This document shows, piece by piece, positions 16,460 to 25,778 of a DNA stretch of 64,000 bases (position 1 is its first letter; each line of letters begins with the position of its first letter). The notes under the pieces were generated by a model. It had not been told where the DNA came from. It made no database searches and worked only from the letters and a program-made list of their open reading frames with translations. The position numbers and the translations under genes are program-made. The DNA is from Variovorax sp. V93. GTDB lineage: Bacteria; Pseudomonadota; Gammaproteobacteria; Burkholderiales; Burkholderiaceae_C. The stretch spans positions 372,001-436,000 of the forward strand of contig NZ_AP028669.1 in assembly GCF_041154485.1 (NCBI RefSeq), given 5' to 3'.

Positions 16460-17311
16460 TCACCCGAGCGCCTTCTTGTAGCGGCCTTCGACGAGGCGGT
16501 TGTAGCTCAGCATCACGACCAGGTTCGCAGCGAGCAGGGTGAGCGCGACGGCGGCGCCGAGCGGCCAGTTGAGCTCGCTCAGGTATTCGTCGTAGACGAT
16601 GGTCGCGACCATCTTCAGGCGTCGTCCGCCCAAGAGCCCCGGAATCGCGAACGAACTCGCAGCCAGGCCGAACACGATCAGGCTGCCCGAGAGAATGCCC
16701 GGCATCACCTGCGGCAGCACGATGCGGCGCAGCGTGGTGAACGGCGAGGCCTTGAGCGAGAGCGCGGCGTTCTCCACGCCCGCATCGAGCTTCTGCAGCG
16801 AGGTCCAGACCGGAATCACCATGAAGGGCAGCATCACGTGCACCAGCGCGACGATCACTGCGGTCTCGGTGTAGAGCATCTTCACCGGCCCGATGCCCAC
16901 CAGCCGCAGCAGCCCGTTCACCGCGCCCTCGGGTCCGAGCAGCATGCTCCAGCCGAAGGCGCGCACCACCACCGACACCAGGAGCGGCGCCAGCACCACC
17001 AGCAGCAGCACCGAGCGCCACGGGTTGCGCATGCGGCTCAGCACGTAGGCCTCGGGCGCGCCGACCAGCACGCAGATCAAGGTGACGAGGCCCGAGATCC
17101 AGAAGGTGCGCCAGAAGATGCCGTGGTAGTACGAGTCGGTGAACACCTGCGCGTAGTGCGCGAGCGTGAACTCGCCGGCCTTCGGGCCGGTGGCCGGGTC
17201 GTAGACGTTGAACGACAGCACCGCGGTGAGCGCGAGCGGCACCACCAGCAGGGCCGCGAACAGCGCCAGCGCGGGCCCCGACAGCCACCAGGGCGTGGCC
17301 TTGTTCTTCAT
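16460..17311 (-). CDS. ABC transporter permease, PotB type
   Basis: A 283-residue permease with about six membrane helices and an EAA loop (ENAALSLKASPFTTLRRI). First permease of the importer. ATG 17311 is chosen because it overlaps the ATPase stop by four bases (ATGA); the frame extends far upstream but only antisense to or within the ATPase gene. Confidence 0.92.
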   Translation of the reverse strand: MKNKATPWWLSGPALALFAALLVVPLALTAVLSFNVYDPATGPKAGEFTLAHYAQVFTDSYYHGIFWRTFWISGLVTLICVLVGAPEAYVLSRMRNPWRSVLLLVVLAPLLVSVVVRAFGWSMLLGPEGAVNGLLRLVGIGPVKMLYTETAVIVALVHVMLPFMVIPVWTSLQKLDAGVENAALSLKASPFTTLRRIVLPQVMPGILSGSLIVFGLAASSFAIPGLLGGRRLKMVATIVYDEYLSELNWPLGAAVALTLLAANLVVMLSYNRLVEGRYKKALG

Positions 17312-18378
17312 GCCGCCACCGCCTCGCCGGCCGGCAGCAGGCGCGTGCAGTGCGCGGGCCAGTCGATGCCGGCGGCATGGCCCTCGTCGAGCGCGTCGCG
17401 GCCGTCGTTGGGGCTCAGCACCATCAGGTCGCCGGCGGGCGTGCCCAGGCGGTAGAGCCACTGGCTGCCGAGGAAGAAGCGCTCCAGCACCTGGCCGTCG
17501 AGGCGGCCGCGGCCGGCCTCCACCAGCTGCAGCTTTTCGGGGCGCACGCTCATCAACACCGCATCGCCCGGCTTGTAGGCGGTGTCGTCGACCTCGACCG
17601 CGAGCGCGCCCACCGCCACATGGCAGCTGCGCGCGCCGCTGGCCGTGACGCGCCCGTCCAGCAGGTTGGCCTTGCCCACGAAGGTGGAGATGAAGCGCGT
17701 GCTCGGGTGCTCGTAGACGCGGTGCGGGTGGTCGATCTGCGTGGCGCAGCCGCCTTCCATCACCACCACGCGGTCGCTGATCGACATGGCCTCGCTCTGG
17801 TCGTGCGTGACCATCACCGTGGTGGTGCCGACCTTGCGCTGGATCTGGCGCAGCTCGAACTGCATCTCCTCGCGCAGCTTGGCGTCGAGGTTGGAGAGCG
17901 GTTCGTCCAGCAGCAGCACCGGCGGCTCGATCACGAGTGCGCGGGCCAGCGCCACGCGCTGGCGCTGCCCGCCCGAGAGTTCGCGCGGGTAGCGCGTGGC
18001 GTGCGCTTCCAGGTGCACCAGCGCCAGCGCCTGCTTGACGCGCTCGGCGCGTTCGGACTTCGGCATCTTGCGCATCTCGAGGCCGAAGCTCACGTTGTCG
18101 GCCACCGTCATGTGCGGGAACAGCGCGTAGGTCTGGAACACGATGCCCAGGCCGCGCGTGTTGGCCTTGGCGCGCGTGATGTCCTTGCCCGCGAGCTCGA
18201 TGTGCCCGCTCGACACCGCCTCGAAGCCCGCAATCATCTGCAGCGTCGTGGTCTTGCCGCAGCCCGAGGGGCCGAGCAGCGAGACGAACTCGCCCTTCTC
18301 CACCGCGAGGTTCATGGCCGACACGGCGCGCGTGGCGCCGTAGAACTTGGTCACGTCGGTGAGCCTTAGGAATGACAT
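17308..18378 (-). CDS. ABC transporter ATPase, PotA type
   Basis: A 356-residue ATPase with Walker A GPSGCGKTTT, signature LSGGQRQRVALARAL and Walker B VLLLDEPLSNLDAK, followed by a TOBE regulatory domain (last about 100 residues). First gene of the operon and nearest to the divergent IclR regulator. It energises uptake of the substrate later oxidised by the three-subunit dehydrogenase. Confidence 0.93.
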   Translation of the reverse strand: MSFLRLTDVTKFYGATRAVSAMNLAVEKGEFVSLLGPSGCGKTTTLQMIAGFEAVSSGHIELAGKDITRAKANTRGLGIVFQTYALFPHMTVADNVSFGLEMRKMPKSERAERVKQALALVHLEAHATRYPRELSGGQRQRVALARALVIEPPVLLLDEPLSNLDAKLREEMQFELRQIQRKVGTTTVMVTHDQSEAMSISDRVVVMEGGCATQIDHPHRVYEHPSTRFISTFVGKANLLDGRVTASGARSCHVAVGALAVEVDDTAYKPGDAVLMSVRPEKLQLVEAGRGRLDGQVLERFFLGSQWLYRLGTPAGDLMVLSPNDGRDALDEGHAAGIDWPAHCTRLLPAGEAVAA

Positions 18379-18493
18379 GGAAGGGCCTTTCTGCGGGATC
18401 GGAAATGGCGTGCAACACCTTGGTGCATGCCACGGACAAAGAGAGAACTTTCAATTCACTCTATTGCAACGATCACGCCAGTTCGCCTCGGGT

Positions 18494-18540
18494 ATTCCAT
18501 TAATCAGAATATTTTTTAAATTTATTCCAATCAATGGAAT
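18494..18540. promoter_or_regulatory. Candidate IclR operator and promoter in AT-rich island
   Basis: The 205-base divergent gap 18379-18583 holds the most AT-rich patch of its neighbourhood. It includes a dyad ATTCCA-ATCAA-TGGAAT at 18524-18540 and another ATTCCAT at 18494-18500. IclR proteins commonly bind such short dyads, so this probably controls the transporter/dehydrogenase operon and the regulator itself. Confidence 0.5.
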
Positions 18541-18583
18541 ATCATGAAGAGAATCGATCTCAAGAATTCCACAGGAGCAAGGT

Positions 18584-19441
18584 ATGGAAACCCCCTCGGC
18601 GGCCAGCGGCGGCGTGCCGCGTGTCTTTTCGGTAATCCGCGCACTCGGTGCGGTGCAGGCCGAGGGCGGCCGCGTGACCCAGATCGCACGGTCCGTGGGC
18701 CTCACGCAGGCCACCACGCACCGCCTGCTGCAATCGCTCATGGCCGAGGGCATGGTCGAGCAGGACGAGCGCAGCAAGCTCTACCGGCTGAGCATCGATT
18801 TCTTCGCGCTCGCCGCCAGCGCCGGCAACCCCGGCGACCTGCGCTCCATCTGCCGCCCGGTGCTGCTGCGCCTGTGCGCGAGCCTGGGCGACAGCATCTT
18901 TCTGCTGGCGCGCAGCGGCTTCGACGCGATCTGCCTCGACCGCAGCGAAGGGCCGTTCCCGATCCGCTCGTTCACGGGCGACATCGGCGGGCGCATCGCG
19001 CTGGGCGTGGGGCAGGGCGCGCTCGCGATCCTGGCCTTCCTGCCCGAGGCGGAACGCGAGGAAGTGATCCGCTTCAATCTTTCGCGCGTGCGCGAGTACG
19101 GCGTGTACGACGAGGTCTACCTGCGCACCGAGATCGAGCGCGTGCGCCAGGCCGGCTATGCGGGGCGCAACACCGGCCTGCTCGAAGGCATGGCCGGCGT
19201 GGCGGTGCCCATCCTCGACCGCGAGGGCCGCGCGGTGGCCGCGCTCAGCGTGGGCACCATCGCCGACCGGCTCAATGCCGACCGCATGCCCACGGTGGTG
19301 GAACTGCTCAAGCGCGAGGCGGCGGCCATCGGGCCGAAGATCAATCCCTTCGATGCCACCTTGCGGCGGCCGGCGCAGAGCCTGGCGGGCTCGCCGGCGG
19401 GGCAGAAGATCCCGTTGCCCGAAGCGCCCGGTCCCGCATAG
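18584..19441 (+). CDS. IclR-family transcriptional regulator
   Basis: A 285-residue IclR protein: winged helix at about residues 10-70 (ARSVGLTQATTHRLLQSL) and effector domain at about 80-255. Divergent from the PotABCD/dehydrogenase operon, which is its likely target. The start ATG 18584 follows an AGGAGCAAGGT stretch that supplies the ribosome site. Confidence 0.93.
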   Translation: METPSAASGGVPRVFSVIRALGAVQAEGGRVTQIARSVGLTQATTHRLLQSLMAEGMVEQDERSKLYRLSIDFFALAASAGNPGDLRSICRPVLLRLCASLGDSIFLLARSGFDAICLDRSEGPFPIRSFTGDIGGRIALGVGQGALAILAFLPEAEREEVIRFNLSRVREYGVYDEVYLRTEIERVRQAGYAGRNTGLLEGMAGVAVPILDREGRAVAALSVGTIADRLNADRMPTVVELLKREAAAIGPKINPFDATLRRPAQSLAGSPAGQKIPLPEAPGPA

Positions 19442-19466
19442 GCGCGGCGGCGGCGCCGGCCGGCGT

Positions 19467-19967
19467 TCACTTGAGCTTCCTGTCTTCGCTCTTGGCTTCT
19501 GCCATGGCCTCGGGCTCGAGCTCCTCGGCGTAGCGGTTGAGGCGGATGAAGAGGCCCCAGCCTGCCATCAGCAGGCCCACGGCACCGAGCATGGCGGCGC
19601 CGTGCAGCATCAGCTCGGGCGCCTCGCGGGCCTTGAAGGTCGCGACCAGCCCTTCGACCGCGACGGCGACCACGATCACCACCATGAAGCGCGAGAGGAA
19701 CCTGCGCACCCGCGTCGGCGCGCCGATGTGTGCGTCGCGGACCACTTCCTCTTCCAGCACCGTCTGGGAAATCTGCAGTGCCACGACCCCGGCCGCCAGC
19801 AGCCCCACCGCCTCGATGACCGCCTCGGCCGCCGGAAGGTCCAGGCCCCGCATGACCGCGCCCCAGCCGGCGCGCGCCGCAATCACGACCAGCACGAGCG
19901 ATGCGGCTGCAAAGGCCAGCGCCATCAGCGCGTGGATCGCGGCGTAGAGGGAGTGGATCACTTTCAT
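19467..19967 (-). CDS. Uncharacterised four-helix membrane protein
   Basis: A 166-residue protein with four predicted membrane helices (about 9-30, 42-62, 93-110 and 120-140) and an acidic C-terminal tail ending near EPEAMAEAKSEDRKLK. I do not recognise a functional domain; similar proteins are common in Burkholderiales. ATG 19967 is preferred since the first helix begins right after it; the frame extends upstream to 20069 with unconserved residues. Confidence 0.75.
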   Translation of the reverse strand: MKVIHSLYAAIHALMALAFAAASLVLVVIAARAGWGAVMRGLDLPAAEAVIEAVGLLAAGVVALQISQTVLEEEVVRDAHIGAPTRVRRFLSRFMVVIVVAVAVEGLVATFKAREAPELMLHGAAMLGAVGLLMAGWGLFIRLNRYAEELEPEAMAEAKSEDRKLK

Positions 19968-20184
19968 GGCGGCAGGGTGGTTGCGCGTGGGGATGAAATC
20001 TTCGGCGCCGGGCGGCGGCTCGCGCGTAGGCGCGCAGCCCGTCGCATGCTGGGCGAAAGAGCAGTTCATTCCCCAAACGCATCAGGTCCTTCCGTTTTTT
20101 CACTAGGCAAGCGCGCGGGATTCGCTGATATTGGCCGGGTTTCCTGCCCCTTCCGTCCTTCCTCCTCCCTGCCGGAGCGCGCTC

Positions 20185-21723
20185 ATGTCCGAAGCCCAAG
20201 CCCCTCTCTCCCTCGCCACCGAAGTCGAACAGCTGCTGCAGCGCCTGGGCGTGCCCCGCGGCGCCCATACCGGCGGCGAGCTGACGGTGCGCTCGCCGGT
20301 CACGGGCGAGGTGGTCGCGCAGGTGCGGCAGACCAGTGCCGCCGAAGCGGCCGCGGCCATCGGCCATGCGCACGAAGCCTTCAAGGCGTGGCGCGGCGTG
20401 CCCGCGCCGCGCCGCGGCGAACTGGTGCGCCTGCTCGGCGAGGAACTGCGCGCCGCCAAGGCCGACCTCGGCCGCCTCGTCACGCTCGAGGCCGGCAAGA
20501 TCCCGTCCGAAGGCGCGGGCGAGGTGCAGGAGATGATCGACATCTGCGACTTCGCGGTCGGCCTCTCGCGCCAGCTCTACGGCCTCACGCTGGCCACCGA
20601 GCGCGCCGAGCACCGCATGATGGAAACCTGGCATCCGCTGGGTGTGTGCGGCGTGATCTCGGCCTTCAACTTCCCGGTGGCCGTGTGGTCGTGGAATGCG
20701 GCGCTGGCGCTGGTGTGCGGCGACTCGGTGGTGTGGAAGCCGTCGGAAAAAACACCGCTCACGGCGCTGGCCGTGCATGCCATCGCGCAGCGCGCCCTCG
20801 CGCGTTTCGGCGATGCGCCCGAAGGCCTGCTCGGCCTGCTGCTGGGTCAGCGCGACATCGGCGAGGTGCTGGTCGACGACCACCGCGTGCCCATACTTTC
20901 CGCTACCGGCTCGACCGCGATGGGCCGGCAGGTGGGGCCCAAGCTGGCCGCACGCTTTGCGCGCGCGATCCTCGAACTCGGCGGCAACAACGCGGCCATC
21001 GTCACGCCCTCGGCCGACCTCGACCTCACGCTGCGTGCCATCGCGTTCTCGGCCATGGGCACGGCCGGCCAGCGCTGCACCACGCTGCGCCGCCTGTTCG
21101 TGCACGACAGCGTGTACGACGCGCTGGTGCCCAAGCTCGCCAGGGTTTACGGCAACGTGCAGGTGGGCGATCCGCGCGAGGCCGGCACGCTGGTTGGGCC
21201 GCTGATCGACCGCGCCGCCTTCGACGGCATGCAGAAGGCCTTGGGCGAAAGCCGCGAGATCGGCGCCACGGTGCATGGCGGCCAGCGCGTGGAGGGCATC
21301 GGCACGAAGGACGCCTTCTATGTGCGCCCGGCGCTGGTCGAGCTCAAGTCGCACGACGGCCCGGTGCTGCGCGAAACCTTCGCGCCCATTCTCTATGTCG
21401 TGCGCTACAGCTCGCTGGACGACGCCATCGAATGGCACAACGCGGTGGGCGCGGGCCTGTCGTCGTCGATCTTCACGCTCAACGTGCGCGAGGCCGAGCG
21501 CTTCCTGTCGAGCGCGGGCTCGGACTGCGGCATTGCCAACGTCAACATCGGCCCGAGCGGCGCCGAGATCGGTGGCGCCTTCGGCGGCGAGAAGGAAACC
21601 GGCGGCGGCCGCGAAGCCGGCTCCGACAGCTGGAAGGCGTACATGCGCCGCGCGACCAACACCATCAACTACTCGACCGCATTGCCGCTTGCCCAGGGCG
21701 TGACCTTCGAGATCAACGACTGA
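20185..21723 (+). CDS. amaB: ALDH7-family aldehyde dehydrogenase (aminoadipate-semialdehyde/piperideine-6-carboxylate type)
   Basis: A 512-residue NAD(P)-dependent aldehyde dehydrogenase. Catalytic Cys298 (GQRCTT) and general base Glu264 (ELGGNN) are present. The segment GGEKETGGGREAGSDSWKAY is the hallmark of the ALDH7 (antiquitin/AmaB) group, which oxidises alpha-aminoadipate semialdehyde in lysine breakdown. A GGAG site precedes ATG 20185. It is followed by an amino-acid binding protein and an aminotransferase, which supports a role in amino-acid catabolism. Symbol given by family; substrate not proven. Confidence 0.88.
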   Translation: MSEAQAPLSLATEVEQLLQRLGVPRGAHTGGELTVRSPVTGEVVAQVRQTSAAEAAAAIGHAHEAFKAWRGVPAPRRGELVRLLGEELRAAKADLGRLVTLEAGKIPSEGAGEVQEMIDICDFAVGLSRQLYGLTLATERAEHRMMETWHPLGVCGVISAFNFPVAVWSWNAALALVCGDSVVWKPSEKTPLTALAVHAIAQRALARFGDAPEGLLGLLLGQRDIGEVLVDDHRVPILSATGSTAMGRQVGPKLAARFARAILELGGNNAAIVTPSADLDLTLRAIAFSAMGTAGQRCTTLRRLFVHDSVYDALVPKLARVYGNVQVGDPREAGTLVGPLIDRAAFDGMQKALGESREIGATVHGGQRVEGIGTKDAFYVRPALVELKSHDGPVLRETFAPILYVVRYSSLDDAIEWHNAVGAGLSSSIFTLNVREAERFLSSAGSDCGIANVNIGPSGAEIGGAFGGEKETGGGREAGSDSWKAYMRRATNTINYSTALPLAQGVTFEIND

Positions 21724-21816
21724 CCGACTCCGGCCTTGTGTTCTTGCCGCGCGGCGTTTCGCTGCGGCGGCGGGGCGGCGGCCGTGCCCAAGAACAACAA
21801 CCAGGAGACAGAGAAC

Positions 21817-22719
21817 ATGAAGATGCAACTGAAGACCATCACCGCTGCGGCGCTGCTCGCGCTCGCATTCGGCGCCGCCGCGCAGCAGGCCCCGGCCGGC
21901 GGCACGCTCGACAAGATCAGGAGCAGCGGCAAGGCCGTGCTCGGCGTGCGCGAAGCCTCGCCGCCCATGGCCTACATGCTGGGCGCGAACGACAAATACG
22001 TGGGCTACCACGTCGAGCTGTGCGAGCGCGTGCTCAAGGACATCGCGCCTTCGGCCCGGCTCGAATACATGGCCGTGACCGCGCAGAACACCATCCCGCT
22101 GGTGCAGAACGGCACGCTCGACATCGGCTGCGGCCCCACCACCAACAACACCGCGCGCCAGCAGCAGGTGGCGTTCGCGCTCACCACCTACGTGAGCGAG
22201 GTGCGCATGGCCACGCGCGTGGATTCGGGCATCAGCTCGCTCGACCAATTGGCGGGCCGCACCGTGTCGGCTTCCACCGGCACCACCGCCGTGCAGCTGC
22301 TGCGCAAGCGCGAGCGCGCGCAGAACACCACCATCACCACCATGCTCGGCAAGGACCACCTCGAAAGCTTCCTGCTGATGGAGTCGGGCCGCGCCGATGC
22401 CTTCGTGCTCGACGACAACCTGCTCGCGGGCATCATCGCGAACGCGAAGAACCCCTCGGCCTACCGCATCGTCGGCGATGCGCTGGGCTCCGAACCGATC
22501 GCGCTGCTGTTCCGCAAGGACGACCCGGCCTTCAAGGCCGCGGTGGACGATGCGCTGCGCCGCCTCATGAAGAGCGGCGAGCTCGAGAAGATCTACGCCA
22601 AGTGGTTCGTCGCGCCGATTCCGCCCAAGAACACCAGCCTGAACCTGCCGATGAGCGCGGCGCTGAAGCAGCTCATTGCCGAACCCAACGACAAGCCGCT
22701 GGAGGCGTACGCGAAGTGA
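21817..22719 (+). CDS. Amino-acid ABC transporter binding protein (GltI type)
   Basis: A 300-residue periplasmic protein of solute-binding family 3. The signal peptide (about 1-22, ending AAAQ) precedes the bilobal domain with the LGVREASPPMAY and GTTAVQLL segments typical of glutamate/aspartate-type receptors. No permease or ATPase gene is near, so it must use one encoded elsewhere. CAGGAGACA lies upstream of ATG 21817. Its stop overlaps the aminotransferase GTG start. Confidence 0.9.
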   Translation: MKMQLKTITAAALLALAFGAAAQQAPAGGTLDKIRSSGKAVLGVREASPPMAYMLGANDKYVGYHVELCERVLKDIAPSARLEYMAVTAQNTIPLVQNGTLDIGCGPTTNNTARQQQVAFALTTYVSEVRMATRVDSGISSLDQLAGRTVSASTGTTAVQLLRKRERAQNTTITTMLGKDHLESFLLMESGRADAFVLDDNLLAGIIANAKNPSAYRIVGDALGSEPIALLFRKDDPAFKAAVDDALRRLMKSGELEKIYAKWFVAPIPPKNTSLNLPMSAALKQLIAEPNDKPLEAYAK

Positions 22720-23942
22720 CCTCCGCCGTTCCCGGTTCTGCATTCGAACCCGCGCAGCGCGTGCGCGCCATCGGCGTGTCGGAAATCCTGCGCATCACCG
22801 ACCATGCCAACGCGCTCAAGCGGGCCGGCCGGCCGGTGATCGTGCTGGGCGCGGGCGAACCGGACTTCGACACGCCCGAGCCGATCCGCGCCGCCGCGGC
22901 CCGCGCCATGGAGCGCGGCGACACGCGCTACACCGTGCTCGACGGCAGCCCGGCCATGAAGGCCGCGGTGCAGCTCAAGTTCAGGCGCGACAACGCGCTG
23001 GACTTTGCGCTGGACGAGATCAGCGTGGGCGCGGGCGCCAAGCAGGTGATCTTCAACGCGCTGATGGCCAGCCTGAACCCGGGCGACGAGGTGATCCTGC
23101 CCGCACCGTACTGGACTTCGTATGCCGACATCGTGCAGATCTGCGGCGGCGTGCCGGTGAGCGTGCCCTGCAGCGAGGCCAACGGCTTCAGGCTCGATGC
23201 CGCGCAGCTCGAGGCGGCCATCACGCCGCGCACGCGCTGGCTGTTCCTGAATTCGCCGTCCAACCCCTGCGGCGCGGCCTACAGCGCGGCGCAGCTTGCG
23301 CCGCTGTGCGAGGTGCTGCTGCGGCATCCAGCGGTGTGGGTGCTGGCCGACGACATCTACGAGCACATCCTCTACGATGGCCTTGCCTTCGCCACGCCCG
23401 CGGCCGTGGAGCCGCGGCTGCGCGAGCGCACGCTCACCGTGAACGGCGTGTCCAAGGCCTACGCGATGACCGGCTGGCGCGTGGGCTACGGCGTCGGGCC
23501 GCGCGCGCTGATCGCGGCCATGGCGGTGGTGCAGAGCCAGTCGACCTCGTGCCCGTCGTCGGTGAGCCAGGCCGCCGCGATCGAGGCGCTCACAGGGCCG
23601 CAACACGTGGTGGCCGAGCGGTGCGACGAGTTCCAGGCGCGGCGCGACTTCGTGGTGGCCGCACTGAACCGCGCGCCGGGCCTGCATTGCCGCGTGCCCG
23701 AAGGCGCCTTCTATACCTTTGCGAGCTGCGCGGGCGTGCTCGGCCGGCGCACCCGCGGCGGCGCGCTGCTGCAGACCGACAGCGACTTCTGCAGCTACCT
23801 GCTGCAGGATTTCGAAGTGGCGGTGGTGCCGGGCAGCGTGTTCGGGCTCGCGCCGTACTTCCGCATCTCGTATGCCACGTCGATGGCGCAGCTGGAAGAG
23901 GCGTGTGCACGCATTGCCGCGGCATGCGAAGCTCTCGAATGA
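22716..23942 (+). CDS. Class I PLP-dependent aminotransferase (aspartate aminotransferase type)
   Basis: A 408-residue fold-type I aminotransferase. Lys247 in NGVSKAYAMTGWRVGY binds pyridoxal phosphate; the N-terminal GEPDFDTPE and the NSPSNPCGA loop are typical of the bacterial I-gamma group. The start is GTG 22716, overlapping the preceding stop (GTGA) with GGAGG upstream, so translation is coupled to the binding protein. In context it could transaminate 2-aminoadipate or aspartate/glutamate; an exact substrate cannot be given. Confidence 0.88.
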   Translation: MTSAVPGSAFEPAQRVRAIGVSEILRITDHANALKRAGRPVIVLGAGEPDFDTPEPIRAAAARAMERGDTRYTVLDGSPAMKAAVQLKFRRDNALDFALDEISVGAGAKQVIFNALMASLNPGDEVILPAPYWTSYADIVQICGGVPVSVPCSEANGFRLDAAQLEAAITPRTRWLFLNSPSNPCGAAYSAAQLAPLCEVLLRHPAVWVLADDIYEHILYDGLAFATPAAVEPRLRERTLTVNGVSKAYAMTGWRVGYGVGPRALIAAMAVVQSQSTSCPSSVSQAAAIEALTGPQHVVAERCDEFQARRDFVVAALNRAPGLHCRVPEGAFYTFASCAGVLGRRTRGGALLQTDSDFCSYLLQDFEVAVVPGSVFGLAPYFRISYATSMAQLEEACARIAAACEALE

Positions 23943-23950
23943 CCCCGCTT

Positions 23951-24068
23951 TTCTCCCTCCCCTCCCGGGGGAGGGCGGGGGTGGGGGCTCGCGGCATGTC
24001 AATTGCTGCCGGCGTATTCAGCGCCGCCTGCCCCCATCCCAACCTTCCCCCGGAAGGGGAAGGCGCAA
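23951..24068. repeat. Dispersed palindromic repeat, family A, copy 2
   Basis: Same two-arm GC-rich palindrome as at 1482-1584, with a different central sequence of about 40 bases. It lies between the aminotransferase and the thiamine-diphosphate enzyme and ends about 30 bases before the next start. Confidence 0.85.
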
Positions 24069-24099
24069 ATTCCAACACCTTCATTGCATTGGACTCAGC

Positions 24100-25773
24100 A
24101 TGACCTCTCCCCGCACCGGCGGCCAGATCCTGGTCGACCAGCTCATCATCCACGGCGTCAGGCAGCTGTTCTGCGTGCCTGGCGAAAGCTTTCTGGCGGT
24201 GCTCGATGCACTGCACGATGCAGCGATCGACGTGACGGTATGCCGCCAGGAAGGCGGCGCCACGATGATGGCCGAGGCGCAGGGCAAGCTCACGGGCCGG
24301 CCCGGCGTCTGCTTCGTCACGCGCGGTCCGGGCGCCACCAACGCGGCGGCCGGCGTGCACATCGCGCACCAGGATTCGACGCCGCTGCTGCTGTTCGTGG
24401 GCCAGGTGGCGCGCGACGCGCTGGGCCGCGAAGCCTTCCAGGAGCTGGACTACGGCGCGGTGTTCGGCACCATGGCCAAGTGGGTGGTGCAGATCGATGA
24501 CCCCGCCCGCGTGCCCGAGCTGGTCTCGCGCGCCTTCCACGTCGCCACCTCGGGCCGGCCCGGGCCGGTGGTGATCGCGCTGCCCGAGGACATGCTGACC
24601 GAAGCCGCCGCCGTGGCCGACGCGCAGCCCTATGCAGTGGTCGAAACCCATCCGGGCGCAGCGCAGATCGCCGAGTTGCAGCAGCGCCTGTCGCAGGCCG
24701 AGCGGCCGGTCGCCATCCTGGGCGGCAGCCGCTGGTCCGAGGCCGCGACGCAGCAGTTCGCGGCTTTCGCCGAGGCGTTCTCGCTGCCGGTGTACTGCTC
24801 GTTCCGCCGCCAGATGCTGCTGTCGGCCGAGCATCCCTGCTACGCGGGCGACCTGGGCCTGGGCGCGAATCCGCGCATGCTCGAGCGCATCCGCCAGGCG
24901 GACCTGGTGCTGCTGGTGGGCGGGCGCCTGTCGGAAGTGCCCTCGCAGGGTTATGAACTGCTCGCCATTCCGCAGCCGAAGCAGGCGCTGGTGCATGTGC
25001 ATGCCGACGCCGACGAGCTCGGCAAGCTCTACCGCCCGGCCCAGGGCATCCATGCCACGCCGCAGGCCTTTGCCGAGGCGGTGTCCGCGCTGCGCCCGGC
25101 CTCGCCGCCCGCCTGGCAGGCCGAGACGAAGACCGCGCGCGAAGACTTCCTGCGCTGGAGCGATCCGGCCCCCATCCGCATTCCGGGCCCGCTGCAGATG
25201 GGCGAGGTCATGCAGCACCTGCGCGAGGTGCTGCCGGCCGACACCATCTTCTGCAATGGCGCGGGCAATTTCGCGACCTGGGTGCACCGCTTCTGGCCAT
25301 TCCGCGCGTTCGCGAGCCAGCTGGCGCCCACCAGCGGATCGATGGGCTACGGCCTGCCGGCCGGCGTGGGCGCCAAGCGGCTTTGGCCGCAGCGCGAGGT
25401 GGTGGTGTTCGCGGGCGACGGCGATTTCATGATGCACGGCCAGGAGTTCGCCACCGCGGTGCAGTACGGCCTGCCGATCCTCGTGGTGCTGCTCGACAAC
25501 GCCATGTACGGCACCATCCGCATGCACCAGGAAAAGCACTACCCGGGCCGCGTGAGCGCCACGCAGCTGAAGAACCCCGACTTCCGCGGCTATGCCGAGG
25601 TGTTCGGCGGCCACGGCGAGCGCGTGGCCAGCACCGCGGAGTTCGGTCCCGCGCTGGCGCGGGCGCGTGCCAGCGGCAAGCCCGCGATCCTGCATTGCCT
25701 GCTCGACCCCGAAGCCATCACGCCGGCCAGCACGCTGCAGTCGATCCGCAAGGCCGCTCTCGCCGCGGGCTGA
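24100..25773 (+). CDS. Thiamine-diphosphate-dependent enzyme, acetolactate synthase-like
   Basis: A 557-residue three-domain ThDP enzyme of the acetolactate synthase/benzoylformate decarboxylase superfamily. Catalytic Glu51 sits in CRQEGGATMMAEA, and the ThDP/Mg motif GDGD begins at residue 439 and ends at LLDNAMYG. It may decarboxylate or ligate a 2-oxo acid, for example one made by the neighbouring aminotransferase. It lacks a small regulatory subunit gene, so true branched-chain biosynthesis is unlikely. Separated from the upstream genes by a family A repeat but on the same strand. Confidence 0.88.
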   Translation: MTSPRTGGQILVDQLIIHGVRQLFCVPGESFLAVLDALHDAAIDVTVCRQEGGATMMAEAQGKLTGRPGVCFVTRGPGATNAAAGVHIAHQDSTPLLLFVGQVARDALGREAFQELDYGAVFGTMAKWVVQIDDPARVPELVSRAFHVATSGRPGPVVIALPEDMLTEAAAVADAQPYAVVETHPGAAQIAELQQRLSQAERPVAILGGSRWSEAATQQFAAFAEAFSLPVYCSFRRQMLLSAEHPCYAGDLGLGANPRMLERIRQADLVLLVGGRLSEVPSQGYELLAIPQPKQALVHVHADADELGKLYRPAQGIHATPQAFAEAVSALRPASPPAWQAETKTAREDFLRWSDPAPIRIPGPLQMGEVMQHLREVLPADTIFCNGAGNFATWVHRFWPFRAFASQLAPTSGSMGYGLPAGVGAKRLWPQREVVVFAGDGDFMMHGQEFATAVQYGLPILVVLLDNAMYGTIRMHQEKHYPGRVSATQLKNPDFRGYAEVFGGHGERVASTAEFGPALARARASGKPAILHCLLDPEAITPASTLQSIRKAALAAG

Positions 25774-25778
25774 AGAAA

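Noticed and set aside
19158..23942. A 1594-residue plus-strand open frame
   Set aside because: Only the last part, from 22716, is real (the aminotransferase). The rest is out of frame with IclR, ALDH and binding-protein genes.
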